A stretch of DNA of 64,000 nt from Clonostachys chloroleuca. Taxonomy: Eukaryota; Ascomycota; Sordariomycetes; Hypocreales; Bionectriaceae. Each line of letters opens with the position of its first letter. Positions within the stretch are counted from its first letter, which is position 1. Below the pieces are notes generated by a model. The model did no database searches. It was given only the letters and a program-made list of their open reading frames with translations, and was not told the DNA's origin. Below, in pieces: positions 33,111 to 43,989 of this stretch. A program made the position numbers and the translations under genes. The stretch covers positions 4,154,001 through 4,218,000 of the forward strand of contig JBANAY010000001.1 in assembly GCA_037952775.1 (NCBI GenBank). The letters run 5' to 3'.

Positions 33111-34227
33111 ATGACAAAGATCTTTGTGTAAGTAGTTCTCTAATTTGGCCCACACTCTGCATAGGTCATGTAATAGAACACAATATAGTTACTGGAGATG
33201 AGCTGACGAATGATCCAGAACTGGTGCAACCGGCTATGTCGGTGGCGATTCTCTCTATACATTGGTGAAAGAGCACCCCGACTACGAAATCACAGCCCTG
33301 GTTCGGAACAAGGAGAAAGGACATGTCATCACTAGCCGATATCCGTCAATTGGCCTTGTATATGGCACATTAGATGACGTTGAATTGCTTGCCGAACAAG
33401 CTTCCAAGGCTGGCGTTACCTGTCACTGGGCTAGCTGCGAACACGAAGCCTCTGCAAAGGCCCTTGTCAAGGGCCTGTCTCGAAAGAGCAAGGATTCGCC
33501 AGGCTTCCTCATCCACTTATCTGGCGCTGATAATATCGGTTTTGCCGATATGAATGCTGGAACATACGGTGTCAAACGGGATCGTGTCTTTGATGACTTA
33601 AGTGCCCTGGAAGAAATAGTCTCACCTGCAAATAGCGCACCGCATCGAGAAGTTGACCTGGCGGTTCTGGAAGGCGGCAAAAAGGGTCTGAACACAGCCA
33701 TTGTCTGTCCCCCGACAATTTATGGCCCTGGTCGTGGACCGGGCAATCAAAGAAGTATCCAGGTGCCTGAGCTAGCTCTGCACAGCTTGCGAAGGGGCGC
33801 CGTATTCACTGTAGGTGCAGGCGAAAACGTGTGGAACTCGATCCATGTTCACGACTTGTCAAAGTTGTTTTTGAAGCTGGTCGAAGCTGCCGCCCAGGGA
33901 GGTGGGCAAGCCGAATGGGGATCTAGTGGGTTTTATTTCGTGGAAAATGGCGATTACAGTTTGAAAGCTATTGCAGAACGAATCGTTCATGAAGCTAAAG
34001 CTTTGGGACTTCCTATTAGCGACAAAGTGGATATTTTGAGTGCGGAGGAATCAGACAAAGTATGGGAATTCAGCTCATGGTTGCTAGGAACCAATTCTCG
34101 CTGTCGAGCCAACAGAGCACGAAACGTGTTGGGCTGGCGTCCGGAGCAAGAAACTACGGTCTTTACAGACGTGACTGCTGTTGTTAAAGCCGAAGCCAAG
34201 TCTCTGGGGCTTACTCCTCACCTTTGA
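33111..34227 (+). CDS. NAD(P)-dependent epimerase/dehydratase-like extended SDR
   Basis: Exon 1 is 33111-33127 (MTKIFV), the intron is 33128-33218 (gtaagt...ccag) and exon 2 is 33219-34227, giving 341 aa. The splice rebuilds the cofactor motif VTGATGYVGG, absent from the long frame alone (33262), so this start is well supported. ALVRNKEKG follows, where Arg favours NADP(H) (inference). HLSGAD, NAGTYGVKRD (Tyr-x3-Lys-like, one residue off the usual spacing), VCPPTIYGPG and NSIHVHDLSKL are typical of the fungal nucleoside-diphosphate-sugar-epimerase-like group. Substrate unknown. Its position between two imino-acid enzyme genes may be coincidence. Confidence 0.82.
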
Positions 34228-34963
34228 GGTATGAGATGAGTTACAAATAGTAGATATTCACCTATATATATAGCTAGTTGACTTGGATATAACTGCCTAT
34301 TTTTTCTTCAACATATTCTTTGCCGTCTTTTCTTATTATATTTTTCGAGTCAAGAAATGGAATTTCAGGAAGAAGGCTGTCTGAGAAACGTTTCGGCACA
34401 ACAAAAACGAGCGTCAGCATGCGAAGCAGCACCAGATGGGATCAATTCCTCACACTCATCTACTTTGGTCACTCGACAACCTTTTCCTAGTCTTTGTCAA
34501 TTGATATTATCATTCTATATTCTGGACCTGATTTAGTATTCTCGAATTTATTCCATTAGGGCCTAGATAGAAAAGCATAATTCTGTAATAATCCAACTCT
34601 GTTCATACATCTTAGGGGCAGATGCGCTCTACATTACCATAAAAAAGTCTACAAGTCTTATGTTCATAAATAAAATCCCGTAAAATTTGTCTTTAGAATC
34701 CTCAACTCATAGATTGAGAGCGCTTAATTCTGACATGTACCTGTCTACTTAAGAAATGTCTTGGCTGCAAGAAGCCGTATATCCCCAGAAACCATCCATT
34801 ATTGGGGGAGCCTTGTGTGGAATTTCACTCATTTTCCTAGAGATTTGCTAGCCTCCCCAATCCAACAGCCACCGCCATCCTTGGAAAACAGAACCCTGAT
34901 TAAAACATCGGCCATTCTCTTCATTGTTTCCGCAACGCCTTCTATGTTTGAAAAGCTTGGGAT
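34228..34963. other. Intergenic, no supported gene
   Basis: About 740 A/T-leaning bases after the epimerase-like gene. A frame at 34761-35072 on the plus strand is antisense to the small secreted peptide and is less convincing. Confidence 0.4.
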
Positions 34964-34970
34964 TTACACT

Positions 34971-35216
34971 CTAACGGCCACAAGCGCTAAAGCATGTGGT
35001 GGCGGATGCACAGTCTGCGGCGCTACGGCAAGTAATGGAGCTGTCGGTCCAGCACCAAGCGCAGGTAGGTAGAATGCCTGGCAAGAAGCCGCGCACCTGG
35101 ATCTCGCATGTTTTCCAACACGTTCTTGTATAAAATCTGGTTCCGTATTGCACTGAGTCCGCACTGCAGACCCCAAAAAGAGTGAAGACGGTGAGGAGGG
35201 CACCTGCTGCCAACAT
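34971..35216 (-). CDS. Candidate small secreted cysteine-rich protein (81 aa)
   Basis: ATG at 35216. The first 19 residues form a good signal peptide (hydrophobic core LAAGALLTVFTLFGV, cleavage likely after CSA). The predicted mature peptide of about 62 aa has 8 cysteines (TC, KTC, PTCAWC, ITC, ADC, TTC, SAC), an even number that could give four disulfides. It lacks the double-Cys pattern of hydrophobins. Effector-like, antimicrobial or other extracellular roles are possible, but no family is recognised. A competing frame on the same strand (34964-35203) lacks a signal peptide and has a less plausible composition. Confidence 0.45.
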   Translation of the reverse strand: MLAAGALLTVFTLFGVCSADSVQYGTRFYTRTCWKTCEIQVRGFLPGILPTCAWCWTDSSITCRSAADCASATTCFSACGR

Positions 35217-35334
35217 TATGAAGATTCGAGATGTCGAAGTGTGAGGATAGTTGCAGGAGTTCTAGACAAGAATTGATAAGAAATCGAAATGAATGCCACA
35301 AGGTACCGCGTAAGATAATCATAATGTATCTAGT

Positions 35335-35774
35335 TGCGACAATGCCCAAACTCGAGAGTCTTTTGACATTAAAGTTGCGCCATGTGTTCCATTTGCTACA
35401 GTGCCTGCGGAGAACTTGATCAGGCCCCGCCTCGGAGAGTCGGAGGGAGCACAATTACCTAGCTCAAACCCATGGAGGCTCGAGGCTCTCGCCACCGTCT
35501 TCAACTATCACGTACTGGCAACCAGTGGCTCAACTCCCTTGGTGGATACGTTCGGATTTGCTCCAACTAGGATGGCTGAGTAATTGCCGTCGATATTGTT
35601 GTAGTTGCCAACGGCGATACTACCTATGGGACGAAGGTGGGCTTGTGCCTTTGGGTGCCAAAAGGCGCCGTCCCGAGCAGCGCCACTGCCCTTGTCGTTC
35701 TAGATGGGTTCGAAGGAAGAAATTATAACTCTGATGAATTCTCCATTGTCAGTAGCCGGGTTCACCATCTCTAG
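35335..35774 (+). pseudogene. Unidentified coding remnant in two frames
   Basis: A first frame from 35335 (after a possible acceptor tatctag) reads about 82 codons (TRESFDIKVAPCVPFATVPAE ... STPLVDTFGFAP) to a TAA at 35581. A second frame from 35580 to 35774 reads ADIVVVANGD-like sequence (AVDIVVVANGDTTYGTKV...SATALVVLDGFEG). Both have balanced, protein-like composition, and the second starts where the first ends. This suggests one former gene with a frameshift or an unrecognised splice. No family is recognised. Confidence 0.3.
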
Positions 35775-35853
35775 GGTTTATACATATAGAATGGCCTTAC
35801 TCTTAGCAATATATTAGGTATGTTATATTAGGCTAAAAAAGATTCAGGGAGTT

Positions 35854-36897
35854 TTATCGTAAAACAAAGCCTGGAGATAATGGATCTTCTAGGTTGATGA
35901 AAAACCTTGTCTGGGCAACAAGAAACGCCTGACCCCTGACACGCACAACGCAGGCAGGAAAATCCGAGACCGGACTCTGGCTCGTGGTCACGATCTTAGC
36001 CTCAAAGGTTGTTCCAATGATGGAATGATGTAAAAGTCTCGAGTTTTCCCCTTGGAGTCGGCCTTCTGCCAGTAAAATAGCCATTCTTCCACATGTTCCA
36101 GAGCCACAAGGGGATCGGTCAATTTGCCCATCGCCATAGACATTGACGCTTTTCTGGATGATCAATCCAGTTTCTTCTTGGCCATTATTCTCCTCTTCGA
36201 AGAAAAGCATTGCATACAGTTTATTGGAGCCGTATGTTGCCTTATCTCCAAGAGATGCTTTGATCTCTCGCTGAAGCTTAATAAACTCGTTTGCATTCTC
36301 TGGCCTGACCTGGAGACCAAGCTGAGCCGCATTCACCGAGGCGAAAACAGCACCACCAAAGGCTAGGTCCACGCTAACATTAGCGTCGCGAGAAGGGATT
36401 GCAACAGACAGTCCTTTCGCTATCTGATAGGTAGGGACATTGACGAAGTCAGCATGTATGGATTTGCCATCCTTAACCGCGACCGTTGCTACTACACGGC
36501 CCGATGGGACATCAATGACAACATCCACTGCCCCATTCTCAGGAGCGTCAACAAGACCCTTAGATACCGCCCAGTATCCCAGAGCTATAGTCCCATGACC
36601 GCATGCCGTTGAGAAGCCGTCTTTATGCCAGAAGAGCACGCCGAAATGAGCTCCAGAGTCGTTCGGAGGAGAAATGAAGCCGCCGTACATATCCGCATGG
36701 CCTCGAGGCTCATGGCTGAGGAACTTGCGGAGGGCATCCAACGGATGGTTTTCAACTTGGATGATCTTTTCACGGCGCTCATTGACCGTTTGAACTTCTG
36801 GCATAAAGCCTGGAGGAATATCTTGGACGATGCGAAAAGGTTCTCCAGCTGTATGCCAGTCCTCAGACTCAACCCAGTAGGATGAGCTGCCTGCCAT
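35854..36897 (-). CDS. Proline racemase / hydroxyproline 2-epimerase family protein
   Basis: 347 aa, intronless, of the proline racemase superfamily. Both catalytic positions are Cys: Cys99 in STACGHGTIALG and Cys264 in DRSPCGSGTCGRMA. A Cys/Cys pair fits racemisation or epimerisation (proline racemase, 4-hydroxyproline 2-epimerase). In trans-3-hydroxyproline dehydratases the second position is typically Thr (family knowledge). The N-terminus has the conserved DWHTAGEPFRIV, and HADMYGGFISP is also typical. It acts on free imino acids, probably in the cytosol. Together with the enolase-family dehydratase at 31351 it suggests hydroxyproline or proline use. Confidence 0.82.
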   Translation of the reverse strand: MAGSSSYWVESEDWHTAGEPFRIVQDIPPGFMPEVQTVNERREKIIQVENHPLDALRKFLSHEPRGHADMYGGFISPPNDSGAHFGVLFWHKDGFSTACGHGTIALGYWAVSKGLVDAPENGAVDVVIDVPSGRVVATVAVKDGKSIHADFVNVPTYQIAKGLSVAIPSRDANVSVDLAFGGAVFASVNAAQLGLQVRPENANEFIKLQREIKASLGDKATYGSNKLYAMLFFEEENNGQEETGLIIQKSVNVYGDGQIDRSPCGSGTCGRMAILLAEGRLQGENSRLLHHSIIGTTFEAKIVTTSQSPVSDFPACVVRVRGQAFLVAQTRFFINLEDPLSPGFVLR

Positions 36898-38778
36898 TTT
36901 TATTTTTTATTTTTCGAAAACAAAAAAGCAGAACTAGTAGCGCGTTGCACGGTGATTTTTCTAGATACCGAGCCTTCCAATGCATGGATTGACGCAGGAA
37001 CAGAAAGCTGGGACTTCAAGGAACACGAAATTTTATATAGGTATGTGTCAAATCAAACTAGGAATGCGAACCCAACTAGTTAGTTGATTTGACTCGGGCG
37101 GCCCTGCCGACCCTGTTTGTAGATGACAAATACTCCATGGGGCGATTACTAAAATTGCCGCAAAGAAGTGGATTTGATTCCCAAAAATTGACATCTCGAT
37201 TTCCGTGACCATATCATCTTGAGGATCATTGCCAAGATATTGATGAGGTTCTCTTCTCCTGCAGCGCCTCGGGGGTTGGAGGTTGCGCCTATGGGAATGC
37301 AGAACACGTCATTCTCGAAGGTCTATCTGATACTGTGAAAGATATCATCAGCCTCTGCTTTTATTTCTACGAGATCTATGGTAATGTAAAGAGAGTAACG
37401 AAATAGGACTCGTATCAATTGTAGCAAAACGAGCGTATCGGGGCCTGTGATTCTGAAAACGGTCCTTTGCATCGGGTCGAAAGTTACTAGCGGCAAGAAT
37501 GGTCAAATTAAGACCTATATTTTTTTTCCCCCAAGGTTTCTAACGTTTGAAAATTTCATTTTGGGAAATAGCTTCTTGTTGAGGGATGCACAGGGGCAGG
37601 AGTAGGTTTGATATTGACAAATCTGTACTAGGATCGATATATGCCGATGAAATATGAGCTCTGCTTGATTTCTAATCTCCTAGTCACAAGGTGTCCCAGT
37701 AGGGTGAAAACGAACATAGTGCAACTTTGATTAAACGTGCTCTACAGATCTACGTGGGTTAAAAACTAAACAAGCAACAAACGGCGAGTGGGCGTGCATC
37801 ACACGGCGACCTCGGAAGCCTTTCCGTATTAGCATGCGGGCTTTATGACGACGGTACAAAAAGGAAACCCAGCGCGAGACCGAAAGTCTCCACCTCACTG
37901 AAATGTCTGTTGCGATGACAATGCAAGGACGGTCGACGGACGGACACGGTTAATGGAAGCCGCGCTTTGGGGACGCCTGGACAACGTTAGATACCTTATC
38001 ATCTACGGGGCTGATAAATCCATTCAAAGCATGCGAAGTGAAAGGGCAAAGTCACCGGAATTGAAATGCCCTCTTTCCTATATACAGTTAATACTATAGC
38101 AGAATGAGACCGGGAGATATTTAGGAGGGTGCGGGTGAAGCATGTATATACAACGGCAGACAGCTAGGTCAGGTCTGCAGCTACCCGCTCGTCATGACTG
38201 AAGACAGGTCGGTCAGGGCCGCAGCGATTGCTCGTTTTAACAGCAGATAGATAGGACATGCCTATAGCGATGGTTTGTCATAGCAGCAGACAGCTAATTC
38301 AGAGTCACAGCTATAGCTCGTCATAACAAGAGACAGCTAGGCAGCTTCACTACTATTAGCAGGAGCTATCTGGCCTACCTCTATATCCAACATCATTTAG
38401 AAGAGATATCTGTTAGTAATAGGTATCTATTAGTAATACTGATAGATATTCTAGGTTGAGAACCTATCAGATGAGATATCTTATAGCAATTGGGCAGGTA
38501 ATAGCGCCTTAACATAATCTGGATATATGTCTAGTATGGACACATCTGCCAGCTAGGATTGACATCTGCTACTAGCCTCTAACACATGTCCAATCGCCAA
38601 AAAAATGTCCTACACCATGCCCAGAAATAGACCCCTCCCTGTACTGTAGGGTAGTCTAAAAGAATGGAAAATACCCAAGATTTGAACAGAAATCACCCAG
38701 TCTATAATCGAAATTGTAAAAGGGGCCACCAAAGCTTCTATCCTTACCCAGTCCAATATTTCTCCTTTCAATCCACCT
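36898..38778. other. Intergenic with degenerate repeats
   Basis: 1.9 kb with no supported gene. Bases about 38155-38345 contain several imperfect copies of a unit of roughly 55-65 bases built on cagacagcta..tcag..cagc..agctcgtcat. Bases 38380-38500 carry further short A/T-rich near-repeats (tctattagtaat, gagatatct). Confidence 0.45.
38155..38345. repeat. Degenerate tandem repeat (about three copies)
   Basis: Copies begin near 38156 (cagacagctaggtcaggtc), 38286 (gcagacagctaattcagag) and 38331 (gagacagctaggcag), with related sequence at 38203 (gacaggtcggtcagggc). Blocks end in gctcgtcatgac, gctcgtttta and gctcgtcataac. The copies have diverged, and no coding sense is apparent. Confidence 0.45.
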
Positions 38779-41700
38779 CTAAGCACTTGTGCTCTTCCTG
38801 GCCTTCTTCGGAACTCTTGCCAACCAGTAAAAGCCCAAAGCCATTGCAATGTTGAATACGCAGAAAGCCCACATGATACCGAAATCCCTCCATCTGTTGT
38901 CAAAGTTGATATTGACACTCTCCAAGAACCAGTTGGTCTGGTTCATGGCACAGTATCTGCAGTCTGTAGCTTCTGGATCCGCCAAATAACCTCCTGCTTG
39001 GCTTAGAAAATTCGCAGTATAGTCGACGCAGGTAGAGCCGTTGGGTGCGGTGAACTGGACGAATTCGTTATCGGCGCAATACATCGGCGCATTGCCCAAG
39101 CCGGTACCTAGCAGGCCCTCGATGATGTAGGTAAATGGGTTGACGCGGTACATGAAAATCCAAAATCCAGGAAGGGCGTCCGGACCAGCAAGAACACTGT
39201 TCAACTCATATTAGCTGGGCTTCAGCTACACGTGTAAGAGCCCACTCCAGGTTTGGGTCCTGTGACTTACCCGCAGAAGGTGAACATCATGATGAGAAGC
39301 AAGCCCACTACGCCGCCCGCAATGTCCGCAGATGGCAGTCCCGCAATCATCATGTGTGCGAAAGTACTTGAAAACACGAAGAAAACCCAGATGTGCAAGA
39401 ACATGGTGATGCCTCGCTCATGAACAGCATTGGTCCACTTGGCATTCCTGAAGAGACCGATGGGATAGTACCATGTGAGATAGCAGAGTACAGACATAAG
39501 CTACAACTGCGTTAGTCAAGGGTGGTCCATAAGACGATATGGGCTGAATCTTACCGAGTTCCAAGCTATCTCAACAAAGATAACAGCAGTCATAAACGCC
39601 TTCCATGAATAAGTCTTGGAAGGCCGCTCGCGTGCCTCGTATAGCTCGCGCTGAGATTCAAAGACGGGCATGATCTGATTGACCATATTGGGGAAAATAC
39701 TAAGGAAGATGAAGATACCGAACATTTGGTTGAAAAGCCCGCGCTGTGTGTTGTCGCCATTCAGGAACGACAGACCGATGAATAGGGACTAATACACGTG
39801 AGCAAACGGAATATTGCGCGAAATGTGGGCAAACACTCACCACTCCCAATGCTAATATGACTTTGGAGTAAATGTATTGGGGACTGCGCCAATACTGTTG
39901 AAAGAGTCGCTTCGTTACCTGTCCATACTGTACCGTGGCAGCTGCAGCAAACTCCCGGTGCGCCATGGCTTCCACAGAAGGATCCTCAGCAGTAGCAGAA
40001 GTGAGAGCAAGCCTTTCAAGTTCGTCTTGAACCCCCTTGTACTCAGGGCTCTGCCGCCAGATCGTGGGCCAGTCGATGGTCGTAGTGGAGCCTGGGGCTG
40101 TACCAATAACTTCGAGCATGTATTCTGCTGGGTTCTTGCCGACCGGAAGCTGATGGGCACCATTGCGTGTGAAGTAGTCGACTAGAACACAAGAATCTTT
40201 ACCAACATCGCCAAAGTAGATAGTCTTACCCTTCGATAGTAGCAACAGACGATCAAATCGCTGGAATAACATCGCAGAGGGCTGATGGATAGTGCATAGA
40301 ATAGCTTGGCCGTTCTTTGTAAGCTTCTCCATTAGGTTGCAAATAGACCAGGATGTCTGGCTATCAAGTCCAGAGGTTGGCTCGTCCAGGAAAAGCAGGA
40401 GTTGAGGTCGAGCTACCAGCTCAACTCCAATAGTAAGCCGCTTGCGCTGTTCGACATTGAGACCTTCACCTGGTACGCCGATGATAGCGTCGGCATACTC
40501 CTGCATGTCCAAAAGCCCAATAACTGTACTAACATAGTCTAGCTTTTCCTGTTGTGAGTACTTGGAGGGCTGTCGAAGCAGGGCGCTAAAAGCCAAGGCT
40601 TCACGAACGGTCGAAGTGGCCAGGTGTAAATCTTGTTGCGTTACGTAGCCAGTCTTCCGTTGGAAGGACTCGTCCCGCTGTTTGCCATTGACGAGCATGT
40701 CTCCTGATATAACGCCCATGGTCACACGGCTAGCGAGAACGTCAAGGAGCGTAGTCTTTCCGGCTCCGGATGCACCCTACACGTTCATTGTCAGTCAATT
40801 AGATGCTAGAATATCCGCTGGGCAGCTACTTTGCTTACCATGAGGGCCGTGAGAGTTCCTGGTTTGACCCAGCCGTCAACGTGGTCCAAAATTCTGCGAT
40901 CCTCTTTCTTGATCTTGATATCATAGCAAACGTTTCTCCAATGAAACACAGAGACTTGCTTCTCTACTCCTGCGCTAGATGCATCAGTGGAGGTTTCCTG
41001 TTGATGAGATGAATCTGCCCGACCACTCTCGGTATCACTAGCCGACTTCTTAAACCGCGACATCGCTTCGCGGAGATAAACGAGTACCTCTCCTTTTGAC
41101 CGCTCAGATGAGATGTACTCTGAGGCCACCAAGTGTAGAGCCAGGTAGACGATCATGAAAGCAATCACCACGCCGAAATTACGCCACCTGTGGGTGTTGT
41201 CGTATCCATAAATAGTCTTTAGGTAATCTTCGCCATCGATGAAGCTCTGCCCGGCAATAGATGCTTGCGCAGAACAGGCCCTGGCCGTTGGATCGACGTC
41301 TTCATATCCAGGCCCTGCAGGGATGTAAGACACACAGTCAAATCTTCTGCCTACGAACTCATTGAGCATGACAGACTCGAAGGCATAGAAAAGAGGGTTG
41401 GCCCAACGAGACCAGCCGATCCAGCTTCGCATGTACTGCGTTGGGATAGTGAATCCAACATACAGCACCAACCCCTGCAGGATAATGGCCGACGGCGCCA
41501 TCGCCTGAGCGATTGACTTCGTAACAGATCCAATGAGTCTGAAGAGCATCGACATGGTTAAAGTGGTAGTGAAGATCATGAGAAGGAAAAAGAAGAAGGG
41601 TCCTGGCTCTCGACGGAGGTTACCCATGAAATATAGAGTTATATTGCAGATAATCGCGTTCGTGATCTTATAGGGAAGACTGACAACCAGGGATGACAGA

Positions 41701-43406
41701 GCCTCAGCACTCGGATGGTACAATGCGTATCTCGCGTGCTTCTCAACGATCTTGCGCTTGGCATAGAGGGTGATGATCTCCAAGATGCTGCTAAATGCAT
41801 TCATCAAGATGAGGAAGAACAGTAAGACCGCCCGACTTTGCATGGAGGCGGTTGTCTCAGAAAGGTTGTAGAAGATGCTGCTTACTATGATGGCTTGTAA
41901 AAAACTGGTGAAAAGCATAGTAATGGTCAACGACGGGTCTTCCTTGATCAGAGTTGCCTCTCGCCACATTGTCAATGCCATTTGCTGCAAGTAGGATAAA
42001 GTAAAGGGCGATTTGGCGCGCTGCAATGGGGCCTGGTCCTTGCGTCGTGACTCGCGGAACTTGTCGTAGCTTTCACCATGGAATGGGTGAGACGCCTGAT
42101 ACTCTGCAAGCTCTTCTACTAGTAGCTCACGGTCGCGGCTCGCTTTCCAGGCTTGGGCGAATTCCTCAGGGCTTCGAGGCGTCTTGTTCTCCCAGCGATC
42201 CCGGACGATACGCTCCCGCGCGCTGGTCATGGAAGTCAAGAAGTCGGCAGTTGTCTGCTGCTCTGGGCAGTGGAAACCCAGCTCCTCAAAGTACTGCTTG
42301 GCCCTCTTGGTCGAGCCGAAGAAGATTTGGCGACCCTTGTACAAGAGCAGAACCTTGTCAAAGAGATCATAAGCATCCTGAGGCGCCTGATAAATGGCAA
42401 CACATGAAGTATAGCCCATTGTATCAGCTTGTATCCTTAGTGTCTTGCAGAATTCCACGGCGTTCGCACTATCGAGACCCCGCGTACTATTGTCCCAGCA
42501 TTGCAAGGGCGAATGACTCAAAGACGCTTCAGCGATCGTAACTCGCTTCCTCTCGCCTCCGCTGACGCCCCGGACAAAGTCATTCCCTACGCGAGTATTC
42601 ATTGTATGCATAATGCCTAACATAGCCATAGTGACGTCGCGGATGTGTCCAATGTATTCGTTTCTTGTGATACCGGCAGGGATGTTCAGAGGGCAACGAG
42701 CAGCAGCGGCAAAGTATAGTGTTTGGCCAACTGTGAGAGAGGGAAAGTGGTGGTCGACCTCGGCGGTATATATAGCTTCGCCACGGAAAGATGTTGTCAT
42801 TTGAGTGGGATGGATGCCATGGTAGTTGATCAAGGAAGTATCCTTGATGTAAAATCCATGAGTGTCTCCTGCGATTGTCTTCAAGAAGGTGGAACATCCA
42901 GAGCCTGGGGGACCAAGCACACAAAGCATCTCTCCATTGCGAACAACACCTTCCAAATCGTGCAAGATATCGACACGTTGCTGGTCTTTGCGAAACAACT
43001 TTTGCAGCAGAGACTTGGCTCCAAGAACGACGTTGACGACTGTTTTCTGGAAGTCGGTGTCTGACCCGAAGCCGTACACGTCGAGGTTCTGGAAGGCTAC
43101 ACCAGCTGTCTTGTGTGGTGTCCCATCGAGCGCTTCGGTTCTGGCGTGAAAGAAGGCCTTGGCCCATTTCTTTGCGTCGAACTTGGGGCTTTGAGGATCC
43201 AACGGTCCGCCTTTGGAGAGGGGGAACAGCTTTGCAGATTCACCGTGGTGAGGCTGTGTCGTAATCCGCCTGGCCAGCTCGAGGACCTCATCGTGAATCT
43301 GCTCCTCGGTATCATCATGGGTATTTGCATCGTTCTCGACATCGGTAAATGAGGCACTCGCAGTATTTATGCCTGAAATCGGCTTCTCTGAGGCAAGTTC
43401 AGCCAT
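38779..43406 (-). CDS. Full-size PDR-type ABC transporter (CDR/ABCG family)
   Basis: Five exons (40839-43406, 39841-40776, 39555-39788, 39271-39500, 38779-39196) join in frame to 1461 aa, a normal size. Layout is NBD1-TMD1-NBD2-TMD2. NBD1 has the fungal PDR Walker A with Cys (GPPGSGCST, residues 165-173), signature VSGGERKRV and degenerate Walker B ([12 protein letters not shown]). NBD2 has a canonical Walker A rebuilt by the first splice (GASGAGKTT, about 857-865), [12 protein letters not shown] and [15 protein letters not shown]2 ends with a Cys-containing loop ([11 protein letters not shown]) and a short basic tail. These pumps export azoles, phytoalexins and other hydrophobic toxins at the plasma membrane. 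It is divergent from a Zn2Cys6 regulator 583 bp away. Confidence 0.95.
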
Positions 43407-43989
43407 TGCTAACCGCTTAGGATGCTATTTTAGATATTTTCACGACTGCAAGCGAGCTCGAATAGAAATTAATGGAATTAAAGTATAAGAGAAAGGGTCA
43501 AGGAAAGTGGTTGTGGATATGGGGGAAACGAGAGATGGTGAAAGTTGGACACACTCGACCAAAGTAAATTTTACGTCTTGAAAGGACATTTAAAGCTATC
43601 AAACTCGGCATTTCGGAAACTGACTTTCGCTCTTATTACCCTTTTCGCACAGAGGTGAGACCAATAAAAGAAAAAGACATCACAGCTTCTAACAACTCTG
43701 CATATCAAACAAATCGGCGCCGAGAGCCCCACGGAGAAGTACTTATCCAAGACTATAAATGCTAACGAACCAATCGGAAGCGATTTATCGCCGAGACCGA
43801 ATGTCACCAGTGACCTCCTCTCATCTAAAACCTCCGAACAAGTCCGCCGTATTCAGTTTTGTCACAAATAGTAGACCGATGTTCACACCTGTCTTGGAGA
43901 AGGTCCACGCCTCTTTTTCCCTTCATCCGCTCTGTTAGCCCCCCATTGTGTGCCAGATACCGGAATCCCCGGTAAGCCGATAGTTAAAC
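43407..43989. promoter_or_regulatory. Divergent promoter, ABC transporter / Zn2Cys6 regulator
   Basis: 583 bases between the two start codons. CGG half-sites usual for Zn2Cys6 proteins are present. cggcgccg (43715-43722) is a perfect palindrome, and CGG-N5-CCG at 43961-43971 is an inverted pair only about 20 bases upstream of the regulator's ATG. Binding is not shown. These are candidate sites for self-control and for control of the pump. Confidence 0.4.

Noticed and set aside
34761..35072. Plus-strand 103-codon frame
   Set aside because: It is antisense to the secreted-peptide candidate and has no signal peptide or domain.
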